From positions 62,001 through 126,000 of the forward strand of contig CAVQXJ010000018.1 of assembly GCA_963717745.1 (NCBI GenBank): a stretch of DNA of 64,000 nt. The letters run 5' to 3'. The notes beneath the pieces are model-generated. The model saw nothing but the letters and a program-made list of their open reading frames with translations, was not told where the DNA came from and ran no database searches. Positions 7,939-16,575 of this stretch are shown piece after piece. The position numbers were made by a program, and so were the translations under genes. The first letter of the stretch is position 1; each line of letters starts with the position of its first letter. This stretch comes from JACCXG01 sp963717745. GTDB lineage: Bacteria > Acidobacteriota > Vicinamibacteria > Vicinamibacterales > 2-12-FULL-66-21.

Positions 7939-10709
7939 CCCGACTGGCGCTGCTGGTGATCCGGTTGGCCACGCCGGCCCGCGAGCGCGAATGGGTGGTC
8001 GGCGATACCGTCGAGGAGCTGGCGCGCATCCGAGGCGCGAGCGGCGAGCGCACCGCGCGGCGATGGCTGCGGCGGGAGATGTGGCGCGTCCTCGCCCATG
8101 CACCACGACATCGGCTCGCGGTATCTCGGGGCTCGGCATCCGAGCCCGCACTCAAGCGAGGAGACGGTCCCGTGCGCGACTTTTTTCAGGACATCCGCTA
8201 CACCCTGCGCCTGTTGGGCCGCGCGCCGGCCTTTACGGCGATCGCCGTCGCCACGCTCGCGCTCGGTATCGGCGCCAACACGGCCATCTTCGCCGTCGTC
8301 AACGCCGTGCTGCTCAAGCCGCTGCCGTTCGCGGAGGCGGAGCGGCTGATGCTCGTGCACATGCTGGTGCCGCAGCGCGAGCGTCCGGGCGTCTACAACG
8401 AGGGCGTGTGGTCGTATCCGAAGTACCGCACATTCATCGGGTCGCAACCGGTGTTCGACGAGATCGCGTTCTTCGGGGGCCGCGACCTCGATCTTTCCGG
8501 CGACGGTGAGCCGCAGCGGGTGCGCGGCGAAGTCGTAACGGAGCGGTATCCCTCCGTTCTCGGCGTCGCGCCGTTGATGGGACGCGCGTTCACCTGGGAC
8601 GAAGTGCACAAGGCCGGCACGGCGCCCGCCGCCATGATCAGCCATGGCTTGTGGATGCGGCGCTTCGGCGGCGATTCGGCTGTGGTCGGCCGGACGATCC
8701 GCATCAATGCGACACAGTACTCCGTGACCGGCGTGCTGCCACGGGGCTTCCGCGGTCTGATTGGCAACGCCGACGTCTGGGTGCCGCTCGCCGCCTTCGA
8801 GCCCTCGCAGCTGACCCAGGCGCAGTCGCACTCGTACACGATCGTCGCCCGGCGCAACAGCGACGTCTCGGAGCAGGCGGCGGCGGCCGCCGTGGAGGTC
8901 CTCGGCGGTCAGGCCGACGCCGCGCATGCGCGCCGGGACACCGGTCAGCGGGGATGGAAGGCGCGCGCCAGCTCCATGTACGCATCACGGGTCGATACCG
9001 ACGTCCGCCGGGCGGCACTGGTGCTGCTCGGCGCGGTCGGCTTCGTGCTGCTGATCGCGTGCGTGAATCTGACGAATCTGGTGGCCGCCAGGGCGATGGT
9101 GCGCCGGCGTGAGGTTGCCGTCCGCGTCGCGATTGGCGCCAGCCGCGGCCGGATCGTGCGGCAGTTCGTCGCCGAGGGGATCGTGTTGTCGATGCTCGGC
9201 GCGGTCGGCGGACTGTTCGTCGCCTTCGCGCTGCTCGGCACCGCTGCCGCGGTCATGCCTGAACCCGACGTGTTCTTTCGTTCTGCAGTGGCCCCGGGGA
9301 CGCCGAGAATCGCCGGCGCGTCGGGACTGACGCGGATCGGCGCGTCGATGATCGGCATGGACGCGATGACGATCGTGTTCACGGGCGGCGTCGCGCTGCT
9401 GACGGCCATCCTCGTCTCGCTGCTGCCTGCGGCGCAGGCGTCGATGCTGAGTCCGGTCGACGTGCTGAAGAAGGGGAAGGCGGAAGGCGGCGTCCGCTGG
9501 CTCGACGCGCGCGGCGTGCTGGTGACGGCGCAGATCGCGCTGGCGCTGATCCTCCTCGCCGGCGCGGGGCTGATGATCCGCAGCGCCGAGCGGCTGCGCG
9601 AGACCGGCATCGGGGTCGACCCCACGGGCCTGTTCACCGTCCGCATCGACCTGCCGGGTGCGGCCTACGACACCAACCGGGGGCAGCAGTTCTACGCGCA
9701 CCTGCTCGAGCGGGTCAGCGCGCTGCCCGGCGTTCGGGCGGCGGGCCTCGGCCTCTGCGCACCGGTCTCGGGCGGCTGCAATGACACCATCGCGTGGTTC
9801 CCCCCGGCCACGCAGCCGCTCCGCGACGGCCGCGATCCGACCGTCGGCATTCACTGGATAACGCCGGGTCTCCTCGACACCCTCGGCGTGAAGCTGCTGC
9901 GCGGCAGGAACATCACCGATCAGGACCGCGCCGGCCAGCCGAAGGTACTCCTCGTCAGTGAATCGGCGGCGCGCAGGATCTGGCCGAACGAGGATCCGAT
10001 CGGCAAGCGGATGTGGGCCGGCCAGGGCTCGGCCGGCAGCGGCGACCCGTCCGAAGTCGTCGGCGTCGTCTCCGACGTCCGCTACCGTGCCATCGAGACA
10101 GCACCGATCCCCGACGTCTACCTGCCGCTCGCCCAGTCGTATTATCCGCGCCTGCGCCTGTTCGTGCGCACCGCCCCTGCCCCGAGCGGAGCCGAGGGGC
10201 TCGATCCGGTGACGCTCGCGCCCGCCATCGCCCGCGAAGTGCACGCCCTGGACGCGAACCTGCCGCTCAGCGAGCTCAAGACCATGGACGATCGCGTCGC
10301 CGATGCGATGTGGCGGACGCGCATCAGCGCGTGGCTGCTGTCGGCCTTCGCGGCGCTCGCGCTGCTGCTCACGGTGATCGGCATCTTCGGTGTCATGGCG
10401 CAGGTGGTCGCGCAGCGGACGGCCGAGATCGGGATTCGCATGGCGCTTGGCGCACAGCCGCGCGACGTGCTCCGCCTCGTGCTGCGTCGCGTTGCCGTCG
10501 TGACGGCTGCTGGCATCGTCATCGGCGCCGGATTGGCGCTGCTGCTGACGCGGCTGCTCGCCGCCCTGTTATACGGCGTCGAGCCCGGGGACCCAGTGAC
10601 GTTCGTATCGGTCGCCCTCCTGCTCGGTGTGATTGCGCTCGTGGCCGGCTACATTCCCGCGCGCCGTGCCACGCGCGTCGACGCGATTTCGGCCCTGCGC
10701 GCGGAATAG
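7935..10709 (+). CDS. ADOP-type ABC transporter permease (MacB/FtsX-like)
   Basis: A 924-residue inner-membrane protein built of two MacB_PCD plus FtsX repeats. A short N-terminal extension (about 80 residues) precedes RDFFQDIRYTLRLLGR, the usual ADOP opening. The first transmembrane helix (AFTAIAVATLALGIGANTAI) is followed by a periplasmic domain and three helices, and then the whole arrangement repeats. There is no ATPase domain, so it needs a separate ATPase, which is not nearby. An in-frame palindrome at 10179-10200 adds roughly APSGAEGLD to a periplasmic loop. It is translationally coupled to the PadR gene. Export of macrolide-like or lipid substrates is only a family-level guess. Confidence 0.9.
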   Translation: MTRLALLVIRLATPAREREWVVGDTVEELARIRGASGERTARRWLRREMWRVLAHAPRHRLAVSRGSASEPALKRGDGPVRDFFQDIRYTLRLLGRAPAFTAIAVATLALGIGANTAIFAVVNAVLLKPLPFAEAERLMLVHMLVPQRERPGVYNEGVWSYPKYRTFIGSQPVFDEIAFFGGRDLDLSGDGEPQRVRGEVVTERYPSVLGVAPLMGRAFTWDEVHKAGTAPAAMISHGLWMRRFGGDSAVVGRTIRINATQYSVTGVLPRGFRGLIGNADVWVPLAAFEPSQLTQAQSHSYTIVARRNSDVSEQAAAAAVEVLGGQADAAHARRDTGQRGWKARASSMYASRVDTDVRRAALVLLGAVGFVLLIACVNLTNLVAARAMVRRREVAVRVAIGASRGRIVRQFVAEGIVLSMLGAVGGLFVAFALLGTAAAVMPEPDVFFRSAVAPGTPRIAGASGLTRIGASMIGMDAMTIVFTGGVALLTAILVSLLPAAQASMLSPVDVLKKGKAEGGVRWLDARGVLVTAQIALALILLAGAGLMIRSAERLRETGIGVDPTGLFTVRIDLPGAAYDTNRGQQFYAHLLERVSALPGVRAAGLGLCAPVSGGCNDTIAWFPPATQPLRDGRDPTVGIHWITPGLLDTLGVKLLRGRNITDQDRAGQPKVLLVSESAARRIWPNEDPIGKRMWAGQGSAGSGDPSEVVGVVSDVRYRAIETAPIPDVYLPLAQSYYPRLRLFVRTAPAPSGAEGLDPVTLAPAIAREVHALDANLPLSELKTMDDRVADAMWRTRISAWLLSAFAALALLLTVIGIFGVMAQVVAQRTAEIGIRMALGAQPRDVLRLVLRRVAVVTAAGIVIGAGLALLLTRLLAALLYGVEPGDPVTFVSVALLLGVIALVAGYIPARRATRVDAISALRAE
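10179..10200. repeat. REP-like palindrome inside the ADOP coding sequence
   Basis: A 22-bp imperfect palindrome with GCCCC and GGGGC ends around GAGCGGAGCCGA. It resembles the palindromes at 19322 and 19517 but with a shorter core. It lies in frame inside the second periplasmic region of the permease, adding about APSGAEGLD to an otherwise family-like sequence. Confidence 0.5.
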
Positions 10710-10782
10710 CCCGGCCAGCGGTGCGGAGGAAGCCGCGGTGGTGAACAATCCGGGCTAGAATCCCGACACCAGGGAGACAGAC

Positions 10783-12033
10783 ATGCCTTCACGACCCTCC
10801 GGCTCATCGCGTCGTTCCTTCCTCTCGGCCGCGGGCGCGGCGTCCGCATTCCTCTGGATCCCGAAACCGGTGAAGGGCTACACCGGAGCCGAGATGCGTG
10901 CCATGACCGTCGAGGGCACCGTGAAGCCAGGCGTGTCGAAGTGGGAGCTCGATACACCGGCGCTGTGCGTCGATCTCGACAAGATGGAGAAGAACGTCGC
11001 GACGATGCAGGCGGCGCTGAAGAAGTACGGCCTGCCAAGCCGTCCGCACGCGAAGACGCACAAGTGCGCCGCGATCGCGAAGTATCAGCTCGCCACCGGA
11101 TCAATCGGGATCTGCTGCGCCAAGCTCAGTGAAGCGGAGGCGATGGTCGCCAACGGCGTCGACAAGATCCTGATGACGACCGCGAACCCGTCGAAGAACA
11201 AGATCCGGCGGGCGATGGCGCTCCGGAAGTCGCACCCGAATTTCATTCAGGCGGTCGACGAGGAGCAGAATGCGCGGGATCTCTCCGAAGCGGCGAAGGC
11301 GGCGGGCGTCGTCGCGGATGTGGTGATCGACGTGGCGGTCGGGACGCGGAGCGGCATTCCGGCGGGGGAGGGAGCGCTGGCGCTGGCGCAGCTGATCGAC
11401 AAGCTGCCCAACCTGAAGCTGCGCGGGATGCTCTCGTACGACGGCGGCGTCCAGCACGCGAAGGGGTTTGCCGCCCGCAAGGAGCGGGCGCTCAAGACCA
11501 TCGAACCGAACGCCGCGACCTTCGAGGCGATGAAGAAGTCCGGCCTCAACACGGAAATCTTCAGCGGCGGCGGGACCGGCACCTACAACATCATGCACGC
11601 CGTGCCCGGATTCACCGACGTGCAGGTGGGCAGCTACCTGTTCATGGACATGCAGTATCTGGCGATCGGCAGCGAGAATGGCGACGAAGTATTCAACGAC
11701 TTCGCGCCGTCGCTCACCGTTCTGACAACGGTGATGAACAACCGGTTCCCGGGGCGTTTGACCACCGATGCCGGCACCAAGGCGCTGACGCTCAACACGC
11801 CGACACCCGGCGTGATCGGCGAGCCGGGGATGGAGTACACCGCGGGCTCCGATGAGTTCGGCAGCATCCGCCTCGCGACGCCGCCGTCGAAGCCGTACAA
11901 GATTGGCGACCTGCTCGAAGTGATCGTGCCGCACTGCGACCCGGTGGTGAACGAGTACGACCAGATCTACGGGATTCGAAAGGACAAGGTCGAGGTCGTC
12001 TGGCCGGTTACCGCGAGAGGGAAGTCGCAGTAG
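10783..12033 (+). CDS. Tat-exported DSD1/D-threonine aldolase-like PLP enzyme
   Basis: A 416-residue member of the fold-type III PLP family (alanine racemase N-terminal barrel plus D-serine dehydratase-like C-terminal domain). The N-terminus has a twin-arginine motif (SSRRSFLSAAGAASAFLW). The barrel begins at WELDTPALCVDLDKMEKNV. RPHAKTHKC carries the PLP lysine, and GGGTGTYNI and the C-terminal IVPHCDPVVNEYDQIYG hold the phosphate and metal-binding residues (HCD) of the family. Known members cleave D-threonine or dehydrate D-serine; the substrate here is unknown. Export of such an enzyme to the periplasm is unusual. A ribosome site (AGGGAG) and a TAGAAT box at 10756 precede it. Confidence 0.88.
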   Translation: MPSRPSGSSRRSFLSAAGAASAFLWIPKPVKGYTGAEMRAMTVEGTVKPGVSKWELDTPALCVDLDKMEKNVATMQAALKKYGLPSRPHAKTHKCAAIAKYQLATGSIGICCAKLSEAEAMVANGVDKILMTTANPSKNKIRRAMALRKSHPNFIQAVDEEQNARDLSEAAKAAGVVADVVIDVAVGTRSGIPAGEGALALAQLIDKLPNLKLRGMLSYDGGVQHAKGFAARKERALKTIEPNAATFEAMKKSGLNTEIFSGGGTGTYNIMHAVPGFTDVQVGSYLFMDMQYLAIGSENGDEVFNDFAPSLTVLTTVMNNRFPGRLTTDAGTKALTLNTPTPGVIGEPGMEYTAGSDEFGSIRLATPPSKPYKIGDLLEVIVPHCDPVVNEYDQIYGIRKDKVEVVWPVTARGKSQ

Positions 12034-12067
12034 AGCGGTCAGCGCTCGGCAATCACCAGGAGATCAC

Positions 12068-12850
12068 ATGAAAGTGACTCGTCATGAGTTCCTCGCGGCC
12101 GTCGGTGCGGTTGCAGCCGCGCCGGCCGACGCATTCGACCAGCGATCTGGCCGCCAGACTGCGGGCCAGCGAGCGGGGCAGCGAGCGGCACGGCCGTCGG
12201 CCGACGCCGATGGCACGCTCTCCTTCGCACAGAGCGGCGAGGATCTGATCGCCAGCTTCATCTGTCATTACCTGCAGATCCCCAAGATTACCTACATGGA
12301 CGTGGGCGCGCACGAGCCGGTGAAGATCAACAACACCTACTTTTTCTACCGGCGCGGCTTCCGGGGAGTGCTCGTCGAACCGAATGTCGATATGTGCAAG
12401 CTGCTGCGCGCGGTCCGCCCGGGGGACACGACGCTCGAGGCGGGCATCGGCATCACCGCCGAGCGCGAGGCCGATTATTACGTGATGACGGAGTCCGCCT
12501 GGAACACGTTCTCGAAGGAGGAGGCCGAGCACATGACGCGCGCGACGGGCGGCGGCATCAAGGTCGAACGCGTGATCAAGATGCCGCTGCTCGAGATCAA
12601 CGACGTCATGAAGAAGCACTTCGGCGGCGCGCCCACCTTCCTGTCCATCGACGCCGAGGGTTTGCACCTGGCCATTCTCAAGACCATCGACTTCACGCGG
12701 TTCCGTCCCGCGGTGATTTGCGCCGAGACCCTGATTGCCGGCACGAAGCGCTACATTCCTGAAATCCCCGCGTTCATGGAAACGAAGAAGTACGTCATTC
12801 GGGGATCCTCCTTCGTCAACACGGTGTTCGTCGACGGCAACCTGATCTGA
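12068..12850 (+). CDS. FkbM family methyltransferase
   Basis: A 260-residue SAM-dependent methyltransferase of the FkbM type. The SAM-binding start is YMDVGAHEPVKINNTYFFY, followed by GVLVEPNVDMCKLLR. The family motif near the C-terminus is FLSIDAEGLHLAILKTIDF. Residues 1-55 form a poorly conserved N-terminal extension (MKVTRHEFLAAVGAVAAAP) that looks like a weak Tat or Sec signal. Members O-methylate sugars or natural products. CAGGAGATC upstream is a good ribosome site. It follows the PLP enzyme by 34 bp, probably in the same transcript. Confidence 0.85.
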   Translation: MKVTRHEFLAAVGAVAAAPADAFDQRSGRQTAGQRAGQRAARPSADADGTLSFAQSGEDLIASFICHYLQIPKITYMDVGAHEPVKINNTYFFYRRGFRGVLVEPNVDMCKLLRAVRPGDTTLEAGIGITAEREADYYVMTESAWNTFSKEEAEHMTRATGGGIKVERVIKMPLLEINDVMKKHFGGAPTFLSIDAEGLHLAILKTIDFTRFRPAVICAETLIAGTKRYIPEIPAFMETKKYVIRGSSFVNTVFVDGNLI

Positions 12851-12873
12851 CCGGGACGGCTAGGAGTGGGTGG

Positions 12874-13218
12874 TCACAGCCCGAGGAGCACTCGAAGCCG
12901 TTCCCTGACATCGGTGAGGACCTCAACCGGGACCGTCCCGGCGAATTCCACGCGCCGAGCGTTCCAATCGAGATTCTTGACGTGATCCGCCAGGACAACG
13001 CCCGTGACCTTGCCGTGGTCGGGCAACGCCACCTCGAACGGATAGCCTTTCGCGTGACCAGTGATCGGGCAGGCGATCGCAAGGCGGGCTTTCAAGTTGT
13101 ACGCGCGAGGTGACAAGATCAGTGCTGGCCGGCGACCGCGCTGCTCGTGGCCGGCCTGCGGGTCGAACGTCAGCCAGACGAGATCGCCAGCGTCGGGAAC
13201 ATAGCTGCGAGCTACCAC
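12874..13218 (-). CDS. mazF: MazF family toxin (endoribonuclease)
   Basis: A 114-residue protein nearly colinear with E. coli MazF: it opens with YVPDAGDLVWLTFDPQAGHE and then has RGRRPALILSP, TGHAKGYPFEVALP and VVLADHVKNLDW. This family cleaves mRNA at short sequences and is neutralised by MazE. It overlaps the antitoxin gene by 7 bp and is downstream of it, the standard order. It was probably acquired horizontally; such modules are often chromosomal in soil bacteria. Intact length and all conserved blocks suggest it is functional. Confidence 0.92.
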   Translation of the reverse strand: MVARSYVPDAGDLVWLTFDPQAGHEQRGRRPALILSPRAYNLKARLAIACPITGHAKGYPFEVALPDHGKVTGVVLADHVKNLDWNARRVEFAGTVPVEVLTDVRERLRVLLGL

Positions 13219-13457
13219 ACCTCATCCCCGAGCGGACCGCCCCAGTCGTTCTCGTCGTGGCGGTTCTTCGGAGTGATACGGCGGACCAGCTCGTCCAGTG
13301 AATAACGCGGGCGGCTCGGCCGGATCACGATGGTGCCGTTGTCCACCGACACTTGGACGGTGTCGCCCTCGTCGAGGTGCACTTCGCGTGCGACCGATTT
13401 CGGAAGGCGCAAGCCGAGACTGTTGCCCCACTTCGACAGTTGCGTGGTCGTCGCCAT
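13212..13457 (-). CDS. mazE: MazE family antitoxin (AbrB-fold)
   Basis: An 81-residue protein beginning MATTTQLSKWGNSLGLRLPK, the swapped-hairpin DNA-binding fold of AbrB/MazE. It continues with VHLDEGDTVQVSVDNGTIVI and ends in an acidic C-terminal tail (DENDWGGPLGDEVW) that would wrap around MazF. The start at 13457 is chosen because the conserved fold begins there; an upstream in-frame start adds unrelated residues. It probably represses its own operon with MazF. Confidence 0.9.
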   Translation of the reverse strand: MATTTQLSKWGNSLGLRLPKSVAREVHLDEGDTVQVSVDNGTIVIRPSRPRYSLDELVRRITPKNRHDENDWGGPLGDEVW

Positions 13458-13497
13458 GTATCTACATTGAATATACACGAGCAGCTGGGGCTTGTCC

Positions 13498-13615
13498 ACG
13501 CTTTCGCCACGGGCACATTGCCGTCGTCGTTCGGAGCGGGATCGAGGACGATCAAGTCGTTCGAGAACTTGCTCGCGACGTAGGCGCTTTTCTCCGGGAT
13601 CACCTGAGGAGTCGA
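13498..13615 (-). pseudogene. Possible remnant of a YVTN-type beta-propeller gene
   Basis: The reverse strand reads VIPEKSAYVASKFSNDLIVLDPAP, which resembles one blade of a YVTN/40-residue propeller (AYV...NDLIVLD). It is cut off by the mazE start on one side and by the deaminase start on the other. No start or stop of its own is visible. The match is short, so chance resemblance is possible. Confidence 0.25.
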
Positions 13616-13618
13616 CAC

Positions 13619-14059
13619 ATGCCCGATGAATTCATGAAGGCGGCGATTGCGGAAGCGGAGGCGGGCGCACGTGAAGGCGGCATCCCGATCGGCTCGGTGC
13701 TGGTTCACGACAGGCGCATCATTGGCCGCGGCCACAACCGGCGCGTGCAACGGGGAAGCGCGGTCCTGCACGGCGAGATGGATGCACTGGAGAACGCCGG
13801 ACGCCAGCACCTGGCTGTCTATCGCAGGAGCGTGCTGTACACGACACTGTCACCGTGTGCCATGTGCAGCGGCGCCGTCCTGCTGTACGGCATCCCGAAG
13901 GTCATTGCCGGGGAGAACGAAACGTTTGTCGGCGAGGAGGATCTGCTTCGCTCGCGTGGTGTCGCCCTCGAAGTGCTTCAGGATCCCACGTGCATCGACT
14001 TGATGCGGCGTTTCATTCGCGACCACCCCGGGCTCTGGAGTGAAGACATCGGGCGGTAA
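13619..14059 (+). CDS. Cytosine/guanine deaminase-like zinc hydrolase
   Basis: A 146-residue zinc deaminase. The catalytic set is His51 and Glu53 (HGEMDALE) and Cys80/Cys83 (PCAMCSGAVL). This uses HGE rather than the HAE of most nucleoside deaminases. The spacing equals that of yeast cytosine deaminase Fcy1 (His62, Glu64, Cys91, Cys94), as does ARSSGAREGGIPIG-like text near residue 20. Conversion of cytosine to uracil is therefore the best guess. The ATG at 13619 is used; an upstream extension in frame has no family match. It stands alone, convergent with the quinoprotein at 14114. Confidence 0.85.
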   Translation: MPDEFMKAAIAEAEAGAREGGIPIGSVLVHDRRIIGRGHNRRVQRGSAVLHGEMDALENAGRQHLAVYRRSVLYTTLSPCAMCSGAVLLYGIPKVIAGENETFVGEEDLLRSRGVALEVLQDPTCIDLMRRFIRDHPGLWSEDIGR

Positions 14060-14113
14060 AGGCGAGCGACGGAGGGACTGCGCGACGAGACGGGTCCTGC
14101 TGACCGGTCAGCG

Positions 14114-16525
14114 TCATTCAGGCAACGCAAAGCCGTACAGAACGTTACCCGCCGTCAGCGCGACATACTGGCGCCCATCGATCGCGTAGCTGATCGGCGA
14201 TGCCGTGTGGTTGCCGCCGGTCTGATAGTGCCAGAGGTGCTTCCCGGTCTTCGCGTCGAGCGCGATGACATTGCCGTCGCGCGAGGACGCGAACAGCACA
14301 CCACCCGCGGTCGCCAGCACCCCGTTTCCGAGCGAGCCCTGAAACAGCTTGAAGTCCCAGACCGTCTTGCCCGTCTCCGGATCGATGGCCTTGATCCCGG
14401 CATTCGGTTCCGGGTCGTTCGGACCGCGCGCCGGCGGCGCGCCACGGTTGGGCGCGTTGCCAAGGTACTCCTTGCCTTTCTCCGGCACCTGCGGGGCGCT
14501 GACGTACCGCGCGCCGCCTTCCGAATACGCCACATAGAACCAGCCGGTCATCGGACTGTACGAGGGCGCCTGATAGTTGGTCGCGCCGCCAGGCGTGGGA
14601 TAGACGAGGAAACTGCCTTCGGGACTGGAGTTCGATCCGGGAACCGGCATCGGCCGCCCCTTCGCATCGAACCCCCTGTTCCAGTTCTGGTAGGTGAACG
14701 GCGTGCCTGAAAGGAACGCCCCGTTGGTGCGATCGAGCACGTAGAAATGGCCGTTGCGGTCGGCGTGCAGCAGCAGCTTCCGCGGCTGGCCGTGCCACGT
14801 CCGATCGACCAGCACCAGGTCCTCGGTCGAATCCCAGTCGTGTCCGTCGTTCGGCGTGAACTGGTAGTGCCATTTGCGCTGGCCGGTATCGGGATCGAGC
14901 GCGACCACCGAATCGGTGAAGAGATTGTCCCCGTCTCCGCGCACCGACCGATCGGTCATCGCCGCCGGATTCCCGATCGGCCAGTAGAGCGTGTCGAGCT
15001 CGGGATCGTAGGTGCCCGTCAGCCACGTGCCGCCGCCGCCGGTCTTCCAGCTGTCGCCCTTCCAGGTGTCGTTCCCGAATTCTCCCGGTCCCGGAATGGT
15101 GTGGAATCGCCACAACCGCTTTCCGGTCACGTCGTAGGCGTCGAGGAAACCGCGGAGCGCATACTCACCGCCGGCGTGGCCGACGATGATCTTGTCCTTC
15201 ACGATGAGAGGCGGGCTCGTGATGTTGAAGCCTTCCATCGTGTCCGCGACCTGGACCTCCCAGATGGCCAGACCCGTGCGCGCATCGAGGCAGACCAGCG
15301 CCGCATCGTTGGTCCCGACGAACAGCCGATGCCCGAGAATCGCGACGCCGCGGTTCACCACGTCGGTCTCCCCGGGATTGCGGACCTTCTGCTGACGCGT
15401 GTATCGCCAGATCTGCCGTCCGGTCCGGGCGTCCATCGCGGTGACCGTTCGGGTGTTGCCGCCACTCGTCGCATACATCACGCCGTCGACCACCAGCGGC
15501 GTGCTCTCGCTGGCGCTCTCTCCGGGCACCGGCGCCGACCACACGGCTCGAAGCCGGCCCACGTTGGTGGTATCAATGTGCTTCAACGCGGAATAGTGGG
15601 TGCCCTGGTAATCGCCCCAATACATCAGCCAGTTGTGAGGCTCGCTTCGCGCCGCGCGGAGGCGCTCGTAGGTCACGCCGCCGGGAAGCGGCGGCGCGGA
15701 GGCGGTCTTGCGCAGGTCCCGTCCCTGCAGCGTGCGCAGATACGCTACCAGATTCGCGATCTCGTCGGCCGGCAACCGGCTGGCGTAATCCGGGGGGTGC
15801 AGCGACGTGCCGTTGACCACGATCGATGACAGCTGCAACTTGTCGAACATCCGCAGCTGTCCGGTGGTATCGATCATCTGCAGCGAGAACGTATCCTCGT
15901 TGCGGCGGACGCCGCGAATCTCACGGCCGTCCAGCGTCTTCACGATCGCCGTCGCCGGCGTGGCGCCGCCACGGCCGCCGCGTCCGCCGGCTGACACCGC
16001 TCCGGGCCCGTTCGGATTGACGATCTTCTGCTCCAGCACCGCAGGCGACAGTCGTCCGGCGTTCGACAGGTCCGGCCCGACAATCCCGCCGCGCGCGTTC
16101 ACCTCGTGACAGCTGGCGCACGCGGCACGGCCGAAGAAGAGCGCTTCGCCGGCAGGCGCGTCGCCCGACGCGGTGCTCGCGCCGACGGCGGTGGAGGCGG
16201 TCGGCTGAAGACTGCGCAGATGGGCGACGAGCTGGCCGATCTGCGTGTCGCTCAGTCCGGCAAATGGCGGCATCTGGGTCCCGCGCACGCCAGACCGGAT
16301 CGCGCGAAACAGATCAGCGTCCCCGCTGCCGTGTGTGAACGTGCCGGTGTTCAGCGCCGGGCCGCGATCGCCGCCGCCCTGGCCGGCGGGACCATGGCAG
16401 GTCTGACAAAGCTGCGCGAAAAGGGTCTGGCCGTCAGCCGCGGGCTGAGCGGCTTGCCTGACCGCGGTGACGCTCCCGCTGAGCGCGGCCGTTCCAAGCA
16501 GGACTCCAAGAAGTCGGTGTCGCAT
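14114..16525 (-). CDS. Cytochrome c-fused PQQ quinoprotein dehydrogenase
   Basis: An 803-residue periplasmic protein, counted from the ATG at 16525 (a TTG at 16537 also fits). After a signal peptide there are two cytochrome c modules with CQTCH and CASCH haem sites. A Gly/Arg-rich linker (AGGRGGRGG) follows, and then an eight-bladed PQQ propeller beginning LMYWGDYQGTHYSAL and including NDGHDWDSTEDLVLVD and NAGIKAIDPETGKTVWDF. This order, cytochrome first, is common in Acidobacteriota. It should oxidise an alcohol or sugar and pass electrons to the respiratory chain; the substrate is unknown. It is divergent from the MBL-fold gene with only 50 bp between. Confidence 0.9.
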   Translation of the reverse strand: MRHRLLGVLLGTAALSGSVTAVRQAAQPAADGQTLFAQLCQTCHGPAGQGGGDRGPALNTGTFTHGSGDADLFRAIRSGVRGTQMPPFAGLSDTQIGQLVAHLRSLQPTASTAVGASTASGDAPAGEALFFGRAACASCHEVNARGGIVGPDLSNAGRLSPAVLEQKIVNPNGPGAVSAGGRGGRGGATPATAIVKTLDGREIRGVRRNEDTFSLQMIDTTGQLRMFDKLQLSSIVVNGTSLHPPDYASRLPADEIANLVAYLRTLQGRDLRKTASAPPLPGGVTYERLRAARSEPHNWLMYWGDYQGTHYSALKHIDTTNVGRLRAVWSAPVPGESASESTPLVVDGVMYATSGGNTRTVTAMDARTGRQIWRYTRQQKVRNPGETDVVNRGVAILGHRLFVGTNDAALVCLDARTGLAIWEVQVADTMEGFNITSPPLIVKDKIIVGHAGGEYALRGFLDAYDVTGKRLWRFHTIPGPGEFGNDTWKGDSWKTGGGGTWLTGTYDPELDTLYWPIGNPAAMTDRSVRGDGDNLFTDSVVALDPDTGQRKWHYQFTPNDGHDWDSTEDLVLVDRTWHGQPRKLLLHADRNGHFYVLDRTNGAFLSGTPFTYQNWNRGFDAKGRPMPVPGSNSSPEGSFLVYPTPGGATNYQAPSYSPMTGWFYVAYSEGGARYVSAPQVPEKGKEYLGNAPNRGAPPARGPNDPEPNAGIKAIDPETGKTVWDFKLFQGSLGNGVLATAGGVLFASSRDGNVIALDAKTGKHLWHYQTGGNHTASPISYAIDGRQYVALTAGNVLYGFALPE

Positions 16526-16575
16526 CTGCGGCGTCAATGATAATGATGCGGACCATGAAATCGATGGAGATTCCT

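Noticed and set aside
13298..14059. Extension of the deaminase to 13298.
   Set aside because: The extra 107 residues overlap mazE on the other strand and do not match the family; the ATG at 13619 lines up with the family start.
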